A stretch of 64,000 nucleotides of DNA, from NCBI GenBank assembly GCA_903813345.2, contig CAIIXF020000002.1, forward strand, positions 13,102,150 to 13,166,149, given 5' to 3'. Origin of the DNA: Owenia fusiformis (lineage: Eukaryota > Annelida > Polychaeta > Sabellida > Oweniidae). A model generated the notes under the pieces. That model saw only the letters and a program-made list of their open reading frames with translations. It searched no databases and was not told the origin of the DNA. Numbering within the stretch: the stretch's first letter is position 1; each line of letters starts with the position of its first letter. This document shows, piece by piece, positions 48,150 to 61,000 of the stretch. The translations under genes were made by a program, and so were the position numbers.

Positions 48150-49490
48150 AGAATTTTCTCCGCTTCTGTTCTGAAATATATTTCAACATCATCTCCAAAT
48201 TAATCATATTGACCAAAGATGCACCTGTTCATTTAGAACTTGTGCTGACTGAATATGGAATTTAGCTGTCTAGATAAAATGATAAGTATAAATTCCAGAA
48301 TTTCCTCACATTCGATGATTTTAATATTAATCGCTAATATGCTCACCAGTCCAGTTGATGCGTTCCCAACTTACCCCAGTTATAGTGATTAATATAAAAG
48401 TCAATTTAATTTATATAGGCGCAATTGCAAGGGTTTTTGCTCGTTTATTTGGTTAGGAATCTCGAATTGATGTCCCTTCATCCAATCGGAAAGTTTAGTT
48501 AATCGTGCAGTTTCTCTTTTGCGTCTGAGTCTGTCTAATGAATAATATGATCATAATAATGAATATTGGTATTTGTGTCGTGCTTCAAATTGACATACAT
48601 TTACCGAAATAGGTGACATCCGAAAATACGCAACACAAATCCAAGGGGCTATTTCGATTGGGAAATAACGTAAAAATATGACAAATAACACTTTGATCAG
48701 AGAGGCAACGATCACAGTATAATATTTGAGTATTTCGTAAAATGTTTCATTTTTTTAAAAAATGGCGAAATGTATCTAAGAAAGCTAGATGATGACTAGA
48801 TAAATAGTTTTCAAGATATTTTTGAAAATTCTGAAGTTCTTCATGAACGAATGAAGTGATTTTGATTTTATGTCCAACTCAATGCCTGTTTGTAAAACAT
48901 ATGTGAGTTCAGTGCTTTAATCGTTTTCACACATTGTAACATTTTAGATTTTATTCAAAACAAAACAGATTTCAACAAGAATGCAGATTATTTGAAATAC
49001 TGTGTTCTGATTGGCTGAAATTTGATATATCAGGCCTTGCTATGTGTGTATTATTTTTCAACTCATGTCTAGTTTTATTGGCATAAGCATTTTCTTTTTT
49101 CTAATTAACAAATGTTAAAGCTCTTATCTTTCAGCGCTCAACTTTTAAATCAACAAATTTCTGAGGATTATTTGCTGAATTTTTAAACCCAGAAAGAAAG
49201 ACTTTGGTTTGGTTTCGTTTCGAATTCGTTTATACAGGGATCGATTTAAATATGATTACTAATAATGAAATATAAGACTTAAGGTGTCAGTCTGCGTTAC
49301 TGATACTAAAGGCCTTGTGTAAAGTTTGCTACCGAGAATTTACAAATCAAAATCCGTAGCAATTTGAAATTATATAAAACTTTGGCAAAATTCGGTAACC
49401 ACTGCATCCTTGACATTAAACGCAGCAGCTTTAGAACACTCAAATCTACATTGTCCATTTAGATATATCGCTAGAGAAATATTATTGATA
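48150..49490. other. Gene-free stretch upstream of the ZP gene
   Basis: Probably contains the ZP promoter, but no defined motif stands out. Nothing else recognised. Confidence 0.35.
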
Positions 49491-49495
49491 CACGC

Positions 49496-49768
49496 ACTGG
49501 CGGATCTGGGGCTGGGGGCTGGGGGCCCGCCCCCTGCCTTGTGTTGGCCCAGAAAAAAAATTTGGCTCAAAAAAATTTTGGGCCAAGGCCTTTTTGGTCA
49601 TTACTGGGCCTTTTAAGGCCTTAGTTTTTAATTTCAGGCCAAATTTTGAAGAAAATAGGCCTCAAGATTTCAAAATTTGGGCCCACTTTGGGGTTTTAGG
49701 GGCCCAGAAGTTTTTATCTCTGACCTGAAATTTGCCCCCCCCCTCATTGGTTCCCAGATCCGCCCCTG
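49496..49768. mobile_element. MITE with (CAGGGGCGGATCTGG) ends
   Basis: Left CTGGCGGATCTGGGGCTGG, right CCAGATCCGCCCCTG. Inverse relative of 40924-41180; 'ggcctttt' rich interior. hAT-like by its ends; the target duplication is not clear. Confidence 0.7.
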
Positions 49769-49769
49769 A

Positions 49770-51483
49770 TACGTATACCTCAGTACAGTACCCGATTGTG
49801 TTATATTGCTGATTTGTTCCTTGGGAAGAAATCAGAATTGTTTGGCACTAAAATGCGTCAATTTTAGCAGCATTTTAGCAGCTCTTTCATTTTGGATTAT
49901 AATAAATAGTGACCAAAATGTCGCCATGTGAGTGATATATATATTGCAATGAAATGGTTTGGTCCTCCCTGTAGAAATGGAATTAGGGACTACAATGTCA
50001 TCGTCCCATTGATCCAGTATGGATGTTTTGCTTTTGATGCACCATGTCAATCCACTTCAAGGTCAATGCTAAATTAATAGTTTAACGTGTCTTGATTCAA
50101 GGTAACTAAAGAAACCTGTGCATTATATTCTGAGGTGGCAATGAGGTTGAACTTTTAAAATATTGCTACAACGACCATCTCATGATACAAATCAGAATAA
50201 GGTTGGCCTAATGAGACATCATTATTCTGCAGGAATACTGTATAAGATATTTAGATATACTTTAGAGAAATGAACTGAGCCAATCTGCTACTGTAGTGAA
50301 TTCTATAAACGGGCAAATAACGCCTCGAATCATTAATTGACGTTTTGTGGTTTTTAAAGGTGGAATTTATTACTAAAACATGTTTAAAATATTTGAATTG
50401 TAAAACCAATTTAATCTGTTCGTGATATTCATTGGCCTCTGGGCCGCAAACTTAATCAGACAAAATATATTATTTAGAGTAACGGGTTTGAGTTGAATCA
50501 ACTCTCTATTAAAACATTTGTTTAAATCTAATTAAAAGATTTGTCATCATACATTAACGAGGTAAAGTTGGACGTAATTAACGATGGGGACGTAAATCGG
50601 TGGTGATGTAAAGCCCGATGTGTAGTCTAGTAAAAGGGGTCTTGGAAAAGAATATTTTGCAAAATATACCATATTTTGGGGCATCATCGGCGAGCCAACT
50701 AACATCTGGGCGGCACAGCGCCTCACGGGGCAAACTTCTACTGAACGTTTTGATATCTGCAGCTTTTAACTTTTATAATGCAGAAAAACATGAACACCTT
50801 TCAGAGCAATTAAATTTACATATTTGGAATGTGCTGAGTGGGGTTTAGCCCCGGGGGTCTAGCTAGCCTATTAGGGATATGCCTTTCAGTCTTCAGTGCT
50901 CGATTGAAACAAAAGATAATATGGCACGGGTGTTGATAATGTATTAATGATAAGGGTTCTACTAAACAGAGACATGTGTACTAAGATACAACTAGATCAT
51001 CCCAGGGGTTTCACTCTGGATATCTCTTAATACCTATGTGCCGCGCCAAAGACCCCCTTTTTGAGCATTTTTTCAATGTCAATTTCCTCTCAAGATTGAA
51101 AGTTTCCATGTAAACTTGCTCTAAGACTTTTAAGAGAGTAAATTTCCTGATATAATATTGGTAGGCCTATATATTATAAAATCCCCTTTTTGGCCTGTTA
51201 TTCACCTAAGTGCACTGAACGGATTGAGCTGTTATTTTCCAATTCTCGCAGTGCAGAAATTTCGAAAAAAAATCAAAAGATTTCTTATGTAGAATATTTA
51301 ATATTATAGTCTATTTATTACCATATGCCCATGAACATCCATACGTAAGTACTATGTGAAACAATTTTATAAAATCTGATGTATTGACATCGTAGTTATA
51401 TCAACTTCAGATTAGAATAACTTAATTTAGAAATTAGAACTTTTGTAAGAGGGTGATAATAGATCTAAAGTGGTGAAAATAAA
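49770..51483. other. Gene-free stretch
   Basis: No exon or clear element found. Confidence 0.4.
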
Positions 51484-51997
51484 TAAGATTTTCTCCATCT
51501 GAAATGTCACTCGACTTTTTTTGTGATTATGAGTCAAAGAAAGCATTCTTGAGTTTCAAATTGACTTCTGTGGTAACTTGAAACCATCTTCTAATTTATT
51601 CCACTTACCTTTTATTGTTTCTCCAAATATATTCTTTGAAAATCTGATTTTAAGGGTGTTAATCAGGGTAATTCTGTGCCATTTTATCAAAAATCTTGTT
51701 GCTATCTAGAAACGAGCAATCGTGATCTTGTTGTTACCTAGGAACGAGCAACTGTGATGTCACGTCACACTCATGTTAATTCTGGAATCACATGGCAGCC
51801 ATTTTGGAAATTTCAAAAAAGTTCCCAATTAAAAAGGCTAAATGCTGTTTACAAATTGGAAACTATGGCAGAATCAACTGAAATAATTAGGATATGGTTT
51901 CAAAATTATGCACATGACAATATATGACTACTAAATGCAGGCAGGGACTTTTAATTGCCAAAAAGTCGAGTGACATTTTAGATGGAGAAAATCTTAA
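51484..51997. mobile_element. MITE related to 21412-22138
   Basis: Ends 'gattttctccatctgaaatg' and inverse, with the shared 'tgtcactcgactttttt' segment. About 510 bp, non-coding. Confidence 0.7.
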
Positions 51998-52257
51998 TGA
52001 CTAACACTATGAAAAAGACATTCTGTCACATATGTCATAAATTTTTACCTCAGTGAATTGAGTGCTATATTTTTTCATCCCGGAATGTACAAATATAGTG
52101 GAATTTGTTTCCATAATGAAAAAAGAACTTAAAACTTTGAAGTGATATTTACATGTTATGCCGACTCTTCAAATGTTGAGGTGATTATGGAGCCTGATTA
52201 CGTCAAAATGCCGTTCCGCCATTTTGAAACCTGTACGAGTAAATAAGGCTGATGTTG

Positions 52258-52280
52258 CATTCTGGGAGTCAATTCTCCTT
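52258..52280. repeat. Lone end of the MULE-like MITE family
   Basis: 'ctgggagtcaattctccttg' matches the right end of 842-1146; no left end found nearby. Confidence 0.5.
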
Positions 52281-52496
52281 GGATCACAAACATGGTGATT
52301 CATGAAAACATTCATTCGATTTGGTAGGAATTTATCAATCATTTGTAGGTATGAAGCGTTGGATTCATTTATTCTGCTACTTAGAGTGAACGGGAATTAT
52401 TTTCTTCCTCTTGGGAGAGTTTGAGACATGAAACTTAGAATTGTGACAACTTTTGATGGTTGAGGTTTATTAATGTCTCCGACTGTAGGCCTATAG

Positions 52497-53757
52497 TCAC
52501 GGTGCCCATGTCAAGCTGCGCGCCTACTTAGGCGCGCAGTTTGTTTCGATCACAAACTGCGTGCCTAACAACATTGCATCATTTAAGTTGGAGTCTGTAT
52601 TTTGAAACGTAATTTAAAGACATTTATCCTGCATTGTTTTCTTGTTCAATGCGTTCATTCTGTGGCGAATGTACGAATCTTGCAAATACTTGCAAAAACT
52701 ATGTGCAAATGAATCTAAGTTTTAAAACATAAGCAGATTAATGGCATTTTCGTCAATGATTCAACGGGAATTTATACGTAAATCGATCTAGCACTTTAAA
52801 CATAAATGACAAATACTTTAGACTCGTTTTTTTTATTTAATTCCTTACGCATTTATCATGTATAATTCAAAATATTTCGAGATAAAACAGATAATCAGGA
52901 GATTAAAAAGAAATAAACCACAAACTGCGCGCCTATTTTAGCCAGAAATTACAAACTGTGCTCATACACTATTAAAACTACATATTATCATTGGAATTTC
53001 TACAGAGGCACGAGTAGGTGTTTTTCATATAGCTTTGTAAATTTTGTTTTATCGTCAGATTTTATGAGATTTTCATATTGAAAGTCAAAATGTAATAGAA
53101 GTGACAATTAAGTTGGGAACGAAAGAATCTTTTATTTTCAGATCACCATCTTGGTGGATGGACTGTCATAGTGTTTCAATTATGGGGTTCTACTATTAGA
53201 CACATATGTGCCTTACATATGGCGCTTACGTTTTCTAATAATACAAAACAAGCTTGGATAGGCAAGTTTGGAAATATTAGGCACGCAGTTTGGGAAATAC
53301 ATGTGAATATAGGCGCGCAGTTTGACAAGAAAAAATGTTTAAATCACGTTTATGGCGTATTATCGTTTTGAACACAAACTATGCTGCTTTAATCAGATGG
53401 AGTGATCCTATATATTCTAGCATACACAGACACAATGGCTGAATAAACGGCAAATGACGATAAAAAGACATAGATATAACTTTACACTGTAAATTTTGAA
53501 CACAGAAGTTACTTAAGACCCTTATATTGAGATTACTAGGTTTACATCGGGAAAAACATTGAGTACTATGAGTAAATTAAGTTCATCTTCACAGAATGGC
53601 ACTATCTTTAGAACGAGACTAACCTTGTATTTTTCGTATTTTGGCTCCTTTTGGGAGTCGTGTCCCCCCTGTCTTCCATTTTGAAATATGCGCGCAGTTT
53701 GTCAGAGTTTCAAACTGCGTGCCTAGTAGGCACGCTGCTTGACATGGGCATCGTGAT
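52497..53757. mobile_element. 1.26-kb element with GGCGCGCAGTTTG motifs
   Basis: Ends: TCACGGTGCCCATGTCAAGC on the left and GACATGGGCATCGTGA on the right, followed inward by paired GCGCGCCTA/TAGGCACGC segments. The motif GGCGCGCAGTTTG or its inverse recurs at least five times inside. TAG flanks both ends (possible 3-bp duplication). A partial relative is at 40783-41596. Confidence 0.7.
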
Positions 53758-54990
53758 AGTGCTGATACAAAATAATAAAGGGTGAGTTTTCAAAATAAAC
53801 AGAGTGCTCCATGAAAAGTGCTCCAACACAAACTCCATGAAATGAAACAAAATCACTAGAAAAAAAACATGGCACACATTGTGCACATGCGCATTAAAGT
53901 TTAAGCCAATCAGATTATTTGATTATTTTGCCCACATGAATTATTTGCTTCTGAGCACTTACCATTAAAAGCTAACCACAATAAACAAACCTGGCGGAGA
54001 TTACCCTTACTTCATTTTTGCGAAATTTCAGCTAATGCTCGTGACGAATGCAATATGCATACGCTGGTAGACTATATCCTCTAAGTCTTGAATTTTTTGA
54101 AATTTGAAATGAAAATATTCAGACTATAGCCCACATATGTTAAAATCTGGGATTGAAAAATATTTGTTAACATAGGAAGTGCCATTCAAAATAGCTAAAT
54201 TAATTTGCATATTTCTGTCGATAAAGACTACTGATAATACTAGCAATGTCATTGTTTGTAACTTATGTGAACTATTGACATTCTCCTTTCTGGCAACCCC
54301 TAAAGAACTTTTCCTACTATCTTGCTTAATCTCAATCAACTCATCTAGATATTAGGAGACAAATTATGAATGTTAATCTAGACAAAACAAGGACAATATA
54401 CATTGTTCTTGAATTACTGTCGAACAGACATTTGGATTTGAATTAATAAACGTTTGTTTACTAAGTTAACCTGCATGCACCTTTCATTAAAATGCAATTC
54501 CAAGTTGTTCTGAGGTAGCTAGTGATATATTAAGCTATAATGGGAAAATATACAATGTTGAACAAATGGGGGAATATTGTGTACAAATACTCACGATAAA
54601 AGTGTCACTACGAGGATTGTCCCTACTATTGCTCTTGATCACACTGGCACAGGAATACTTTCCTTACAGTACAGTGTGTCACTCAGGACAGCATTATTTT
54701 GCATTCAGAGTGAAAAAAAAGAATTAAGACTTAAGTAGTACTATCTTAGTTACCGTATGTACATGTAGATGAAGGACGTCATATCTGAAGTATTTTGTAA
54801 TCTGCTTACATATGAGAGATCATCCTGGTTCTCCAGAGTATAAATGATATTTGTAGGTAACCTTAGAGGGAGTAATTCATTAAGCTATTAAATTGATACA
54901 AATTACAAACTTAAACAGGCAATGTGCCTCAATTAAAAAAGCCAAGTTACCACTTTGAAAGGTTGTGTGTTCACTTTAATTTTTCATTTA
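53758..54990. other. Gene-free stretch before IGHMBP2
   Basis: Includes a fragment (54068-54220) of the TAGACTATATCCTCTAG element. The IGHMBP2 promoter and any 5' UTR exon should lie near its right end. Confidence 0.4.
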
Positions 54991-55046
54991 TTCCTTCAGG
55001 TTTGGTTTCACTGATACGCATCTGTGATTCTCACACTTGGTTTGAG

Positions 55047-58000
55047 ATGATGTACAATGATATTGAGAGCTATGTTGCAAAGTCACTAGAATTACTGCAA
55101 GAGGAGAGACAGGCAGAAATTGATGAAACAAGGTAAAGTATAACATACACTGTGTGTCCTTTGTCAAGGACAACGACTAAGAGAACGATTTTTGAAAAAG
55201 TGAAAAATAAGAGAATAAAATATGAGAACTACCATGTGTATAGGATTCCAATATTGGGATGACCAATTTTTAAGCAGAAGTTGGAAAGTTATAGTATATG
55301 TATCATGATATCAGACATGATATTCGATCAAAAGTTAATTTGATGGCCATGGACAACTGAGAAAATACAAATCCATAGGATAAATATCTTTTTCTCAGGC
55401 TACCATTTTACATGCTGTGCTCCCTTGTGGAGATGGTTGATAGCCAATGATAAAAAAACATATAATAAAATATCCTTTATGTACTGAACTTATTTTTTGC
55501 GCCAAATTCCAAACTATTTCTCTTTGTAGATCCCTGCAAGAGAATGTCTCAGCCAGGGAGCTTGAGAAACAAGGGGTATGTTTGTCAAGGATGACAGTGA
55601 AGAACCAACATACAGGATTATATGGAAGGAGGGTAGCAGAGTTTGAGGCTTACCCCATTGGCAGATCTATGCCTTCTCACTATCTAACCCCAGGTTTGTT
55701 TACAAGCTACTACTATATCTTTTCTGAATTTTAGTAGAGGTACCCTGATTTTTTGGTAAATCTTTTTTCGTTGTTAAAAAGAATATGCCCAACTCGGTAG
55801 TGACAATTGTCATGTTAATTCCTTGTGTGTCAGTTTGTTTGTCATATAGCTTCTTTAACATTATTGAGACCAGCATTAGGATGTGACTAGTAGTTTAAAA
55901 GAATGTGCCCAACTCGGTAGTGACATGTCATGTTAATTCCTTGTGTGTCAGTTTGTTTGTCATATAGCTTCTTTAACATTATTGAGACCAGCATTAGGAT
56001 GTGACTAGTAGTTTAAAAGAATGTGCCCAACTCCGTAGTGACATGTCATGTTAATTCCTTGTGTGTCAGTTTGTTTGTCATATAGCTTCTTTAACATTAT
56101 TGAGACCAGCATTAGGATGTGACTGATGAATAATTATTCAATTTTTAGGAGATATAGTTGGAGTAAAGGAGAGCACTGGGAGTATGGAGCAGATTGCTTC
56201 TGGGGTTGTGTCTAAGTTCTCAGTGAATTCCATTAGCATTGCATTTGACTCTGAGGCACTGGAGCTCAATGATGTCACATATACCCTGGTGAAACTTGCA
56301 AATGATATCACATACAAGCGATTAAGAAGGTACATCTAGCTATATTAGAACTCTGTAGTAATCTATGGATCCATGGACTTTCAAAAGAAAGCCCATGATG
56401 GAATTCACTGAAAAAATGCACTTGGAGGAAATATGTTTCATGACATTATCCGCTAATTATCCATTATCCATTAACTTTACTAACTATATATAACCATGGG
56501 CTTTGAAAAGATAAAACAGATATATGAATTATTAAATACTTGTTGTTTTTTTGTTAAGGGGTTTGGAAAAATTGAATAAGTACAGGAGTGGTCCTGCCTT
56601 AGGTATGATGGATGTGATGTTCAACAGTAGAGCACCCTCTAGTCCCACAACATTAGCTAAAGGTGGATAGGTTTGCTTTTTATATACATATTAACTGGCA
56701 TTTCTGTAGCAGTCTGGCACACCAAAGTAGTGCATTGATAAGACACGTCATATAGTCCAATATTTGATGATTAAAAAATTTCAACTTTTATTTGAAAAAT
56801 GGCAGGAAAAATTTTGTTTTCAAAAATAACTTTTAAAGTCAGTAATGACTTTAAAAGTAATGAATGATAAAAACAGATAATGATAAAAATTTCTTTCATA
56901 GCCTGCTAGAGTATATTTATCTTTAACTACTCTATTTTCAGAATTAATTTATCAAAATGAAGGTCTCAATGAGAACCAACGTAAATCTGTTGAATTTGCA
57001 CTGTGTGCACCAGAAGTTGCAATCATACATGGACCTCCAGGCACGGGGAAAACAACTACAGTGGTTGAAATAATACAACAAGCCTTAAAGCAAAAGCTAA
57101 AGGTATTACAAAACTATTACTTTTGCCTTCAAAAAATCTCTAGTTAAGCACTGGCAATACATGTTTGTCAAATCAAGATTTTGGTTTGTGGATATTTTAT
57201 GGGTTGATCAGGAATAGACTAGATGCAAGTAGAAACAATCTTGAAATTGTGAATTCTAGGATAGGGAGATTCCCCCCGATTAATATAAAATCACAAAAAG
57301 TGAAATATCTTTTCTTGTATTAGGCAGATAATATTTTCTTAACTGGATATATTTTCATTTGTATAATTATCAGACACATACGATATCAAATTTGATCCAC
57401 TTAAACTGATGAATATTCATTCTGCCACCCGAATAAGCCACCTTGTGGTGAAACTGGTAATTACTTACATCTGGATTAACTTTCAAGTCAAGCATATGGC
57501 CAACGAATTCAAAAAGGTCACCATTGTTCATGGAAAAAGTAATTTTTGATAACTTCAATACCCATTCTGATACTCATAGCATCTTTCTGTTTCACCTGAA
57601 ATGGGGCTGAGAAAAAATGAGATGTCATGGTTTATCATGATGTTCAATACCAGTTTTTGGATTTTGTTTAGTTTGTTGGGATTTGCTATTGTGGGGAGTG
57701 TTAGTTCATTGCCCATATATGCTGTGGCATGTAGTCTCCTTTGTCAGTGTAGGATGCCTTTCTGTATACTGTAGAGTAATATCCTCGATGCGAGTAGAAA
57801 TAATCTTGATTTACGTCATTAAAAATTCACAATTCAGTCAAACTCAGATGTCATATTTGGAATCTACATGTAAAATTACATCTAGAAATGTGGTTTTGCA
57901 AAGAGATTATCAACTATGAAAATTTATTTTTCTTTGAAAATGTGACTTCTGGGTCGGGGAGATTCCCCATAGACCCCATGTTGTAAAACCACAAAAAGCG

Positions 58001-61000
58001 AAATATCTTTTCTTGTGTTAGGCAGATAATATTTTCTCTTACTGGACATATTTTAATTTGTATAACTATCTCATACATAAGGGTAATATGAAAAGTGAAC
58101 CACTAAAACTGATGAATATTCAAGTTTAAAGGAATTTTGTAATACCCTGCCATGTTATTTCCCCCGAATCAGCCACCTGGTGGCGAAACTACCTACTCGC
58201 ATCTGAGTAATTGTATTTGTGGGAATTATTTTATATGTATTGAAAATTTGAATGGAAAGGAGCCCTAAATTTTGTTGAAAGGTAAAGGAAATCCACTTTG
58301 CATTTAATTCATGATTTATGGAATGTTTGGTACACAGCATGAAATAAATTATTGGCTAAGCTGTATTGTTCAATTTTGTGACACTTTGATCATTTCATAA
58401 ATACATGCACCAAGTAAGCAATTGGTACTATTTGATTTATGGGGTGATATTTTGGAAAGGGTGATTTTGATCCCTTTGAGGATAATTGGAGAAATTTGAG
58501 TTTAAAACTAAGCCAAATAAAACCTAAGACCACAACTATGTTTCACCTCTGACATATGATTATCTTTTGATCCCAGGGGATTTGCCACTAATTTGAGGAA
58601 TTGATTGAATTTCATAGAAATAGAAAGTACTTTAAGCCATGAACTAATAACTTTATGTTGTGACTGTTAGCTTAAAGAAATATCACTTCCCAAATAAGTA
58701 GAACTAGGGATTTAAGAGGACATTGGTATCAGTTATTTTGCTAATATTGATGTCATTGAATACAAGGTCAAACACGATGGATTTTTATTCTGAATTACTT
58801 TAGCCTGCACATTTAATTAATTTATTGATTGTAAAAATAAATATTGATTCAACTGATTTCTGTCTTTTTATTGAATCTGAAAATTATTGGCCTCTGTTTA
58901 GAAATACCTCAAATTGAAGCAGAAAATTAAGATTCGACAGGGTGAATTTACATTCATGGATGTCCCATAACCTTAAATGTCAAAGTTAGACTTCCATAGA
59001 CATAGTTACCACTTTATACAGTATAGTATGTATTTCTGCTGGGCGATTAGTGTATTTATCATTTTTTCAGATTTTGGCATGTGCCCCTTCAAACATCGCA
59101 GTTGATAATTTACTAGAGAGACTCACCATGCGAAAGGTCAAGGTCGTCAGGTTAGGTCATCCTGCAAGATTATTACCGTCGATTCAACAACATTCATTAG
59201 ATGCTATACTGTCATCAAGTCATATGACCCAACTTGTACATGATGTCAGGAAGGATATTGACATGACTCTGGTTTGTTAACTTTATGTTTTGTCAAGTGT
59301 CTATTTATTCTATAGTTATAAGGTCCTACATATACATTGTTATTTCTTGCTAAAGAATGAGCAAATTGCCTAATTTTCTGCCTCATATCTTTATTAATTA
59401 TCATTTATGAGCAAAACCACATAGATCCCTCATTGAGAGTGCCCAGAGTGAGTTTTTATTATGCACTGATACACAGATATAAAAGCACACACTACAACCT
59501 ATTAAATGAGTTTTTATTATGCACTGATACACAGACATACAAGCACACACTACAACCTATTAAATGAGTTTTTATTATGCACTGATACACAGACATACAA
59601 GCACACACTACAACCTATTAAATGAGTTTTTTTCTTTTCAGAGTAAAATGAAAAAAAGAGCCAACAAGGGGGAAAAGCAACATCTACGTGAGGATTTGAA
59701 ACATTACAGGAAGGAACTGAGGGAACGTGAAAATGCTGCTACCAAAGATATCCTGTCACGAGCTGAGGTTGTTATGGCAACACTGACATCTGCTACAGAT
59801 GATGGACCCCTTAGACACCTACCAGATGGTCACTTTGATCTGGTTGTTATTGATGAATGCTCCCAGGTAGAAAAACCTTTCAATATTATATATACATGTA
59901 CTTATACTGTATAATATTATATTATATATATTTATATGAAATACATTTAAATGTTGTCATGATTATAATTTGTGTCAGAGACAATCATTTTTTTATAAGA
60001 AAGAAATAATGTTGCAGTCAGCAATCACAAAATCTTTTCTGAAAAGTGTAATTTCTATACCCATTGTAGTGTACAGAGGCAGCATGCTGGTTGGCATTGT
60101 TACATGGCAAGAGATGTGTCCTTGCTGGGGACCACCAGCAACTTCCACCTACCATTATTAGTTCAAAGTGAGTTCGGAATGTGTAGCCTACATTTTTATG
60201 CTAATTTAGAAGAGCTTATAAACACTTAGGTACATGTCATTTTGTTCAAACAAGGGTTGGCTAGATGTTTTTATTTCATTCCAAAGAATTTGTAGCAAGA
60301 ACGAAAACAGTGTCAGTATTACATTGTGACAGATTCATGAATTGGAAGTTGCTGATTTCTAACTTAATGTTCCTATCCTTCCCCCTGCTCATTCCACTTC
60401 ACCGAACCCCTCTCTCCTTCCTCTCCCCCTCTGATCTATATAGTAATGCCCTCATGACTTGATGTGAAACATATCCACAGATGAGTATTTGTTGTCTATA
60501 GTTTGTACAATAAGTTTACTTTGGAATGACCTTTATCACCAGTGATCAACTGTAAGACATGATGTCCTTGTTTCAGCATGACTGAACTTACAGTAGAAGA
60601 ATATGGTAAGAAGTTTTTTGTTTTGCTGATTTTGTCACCTTTTGAATTATCTAAACAATTACTCTATGTATAACCATATTTTGAATACGCTCTACATATG
60701 GATCAAATATAGTTTAATTTGAAGGATAAAGGTGAGAAAATTGAGAAAACAAAATCATTATCAACCAGAAGTCCAGCCATGCTGAAATGAAGACATCATA
60801 TCTTCGTTTCCATTTGATCCCCAGTGTATGAAGTATCACCCCCCTGAACTACTTTTAAACCTAATCTCCTTATAGATGAGTGATGAATGAATGATTTTAT
60901 TTTGTTAAGTGGGATTCGATACTCTCTGGAGTAGTGGTGTCAATTAACTGCTTGAGCATTAACCGGTTAACCGGGTGTTTTTACCGGTTAAAGTCGGTTA

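Noticed and set aside
50618-50848. 76-codon plus-strand frame as a gene
   Set aside because: No splice signals, no family resemblance, AT-rich surroundings without repeats to explain it; length expected by chance.
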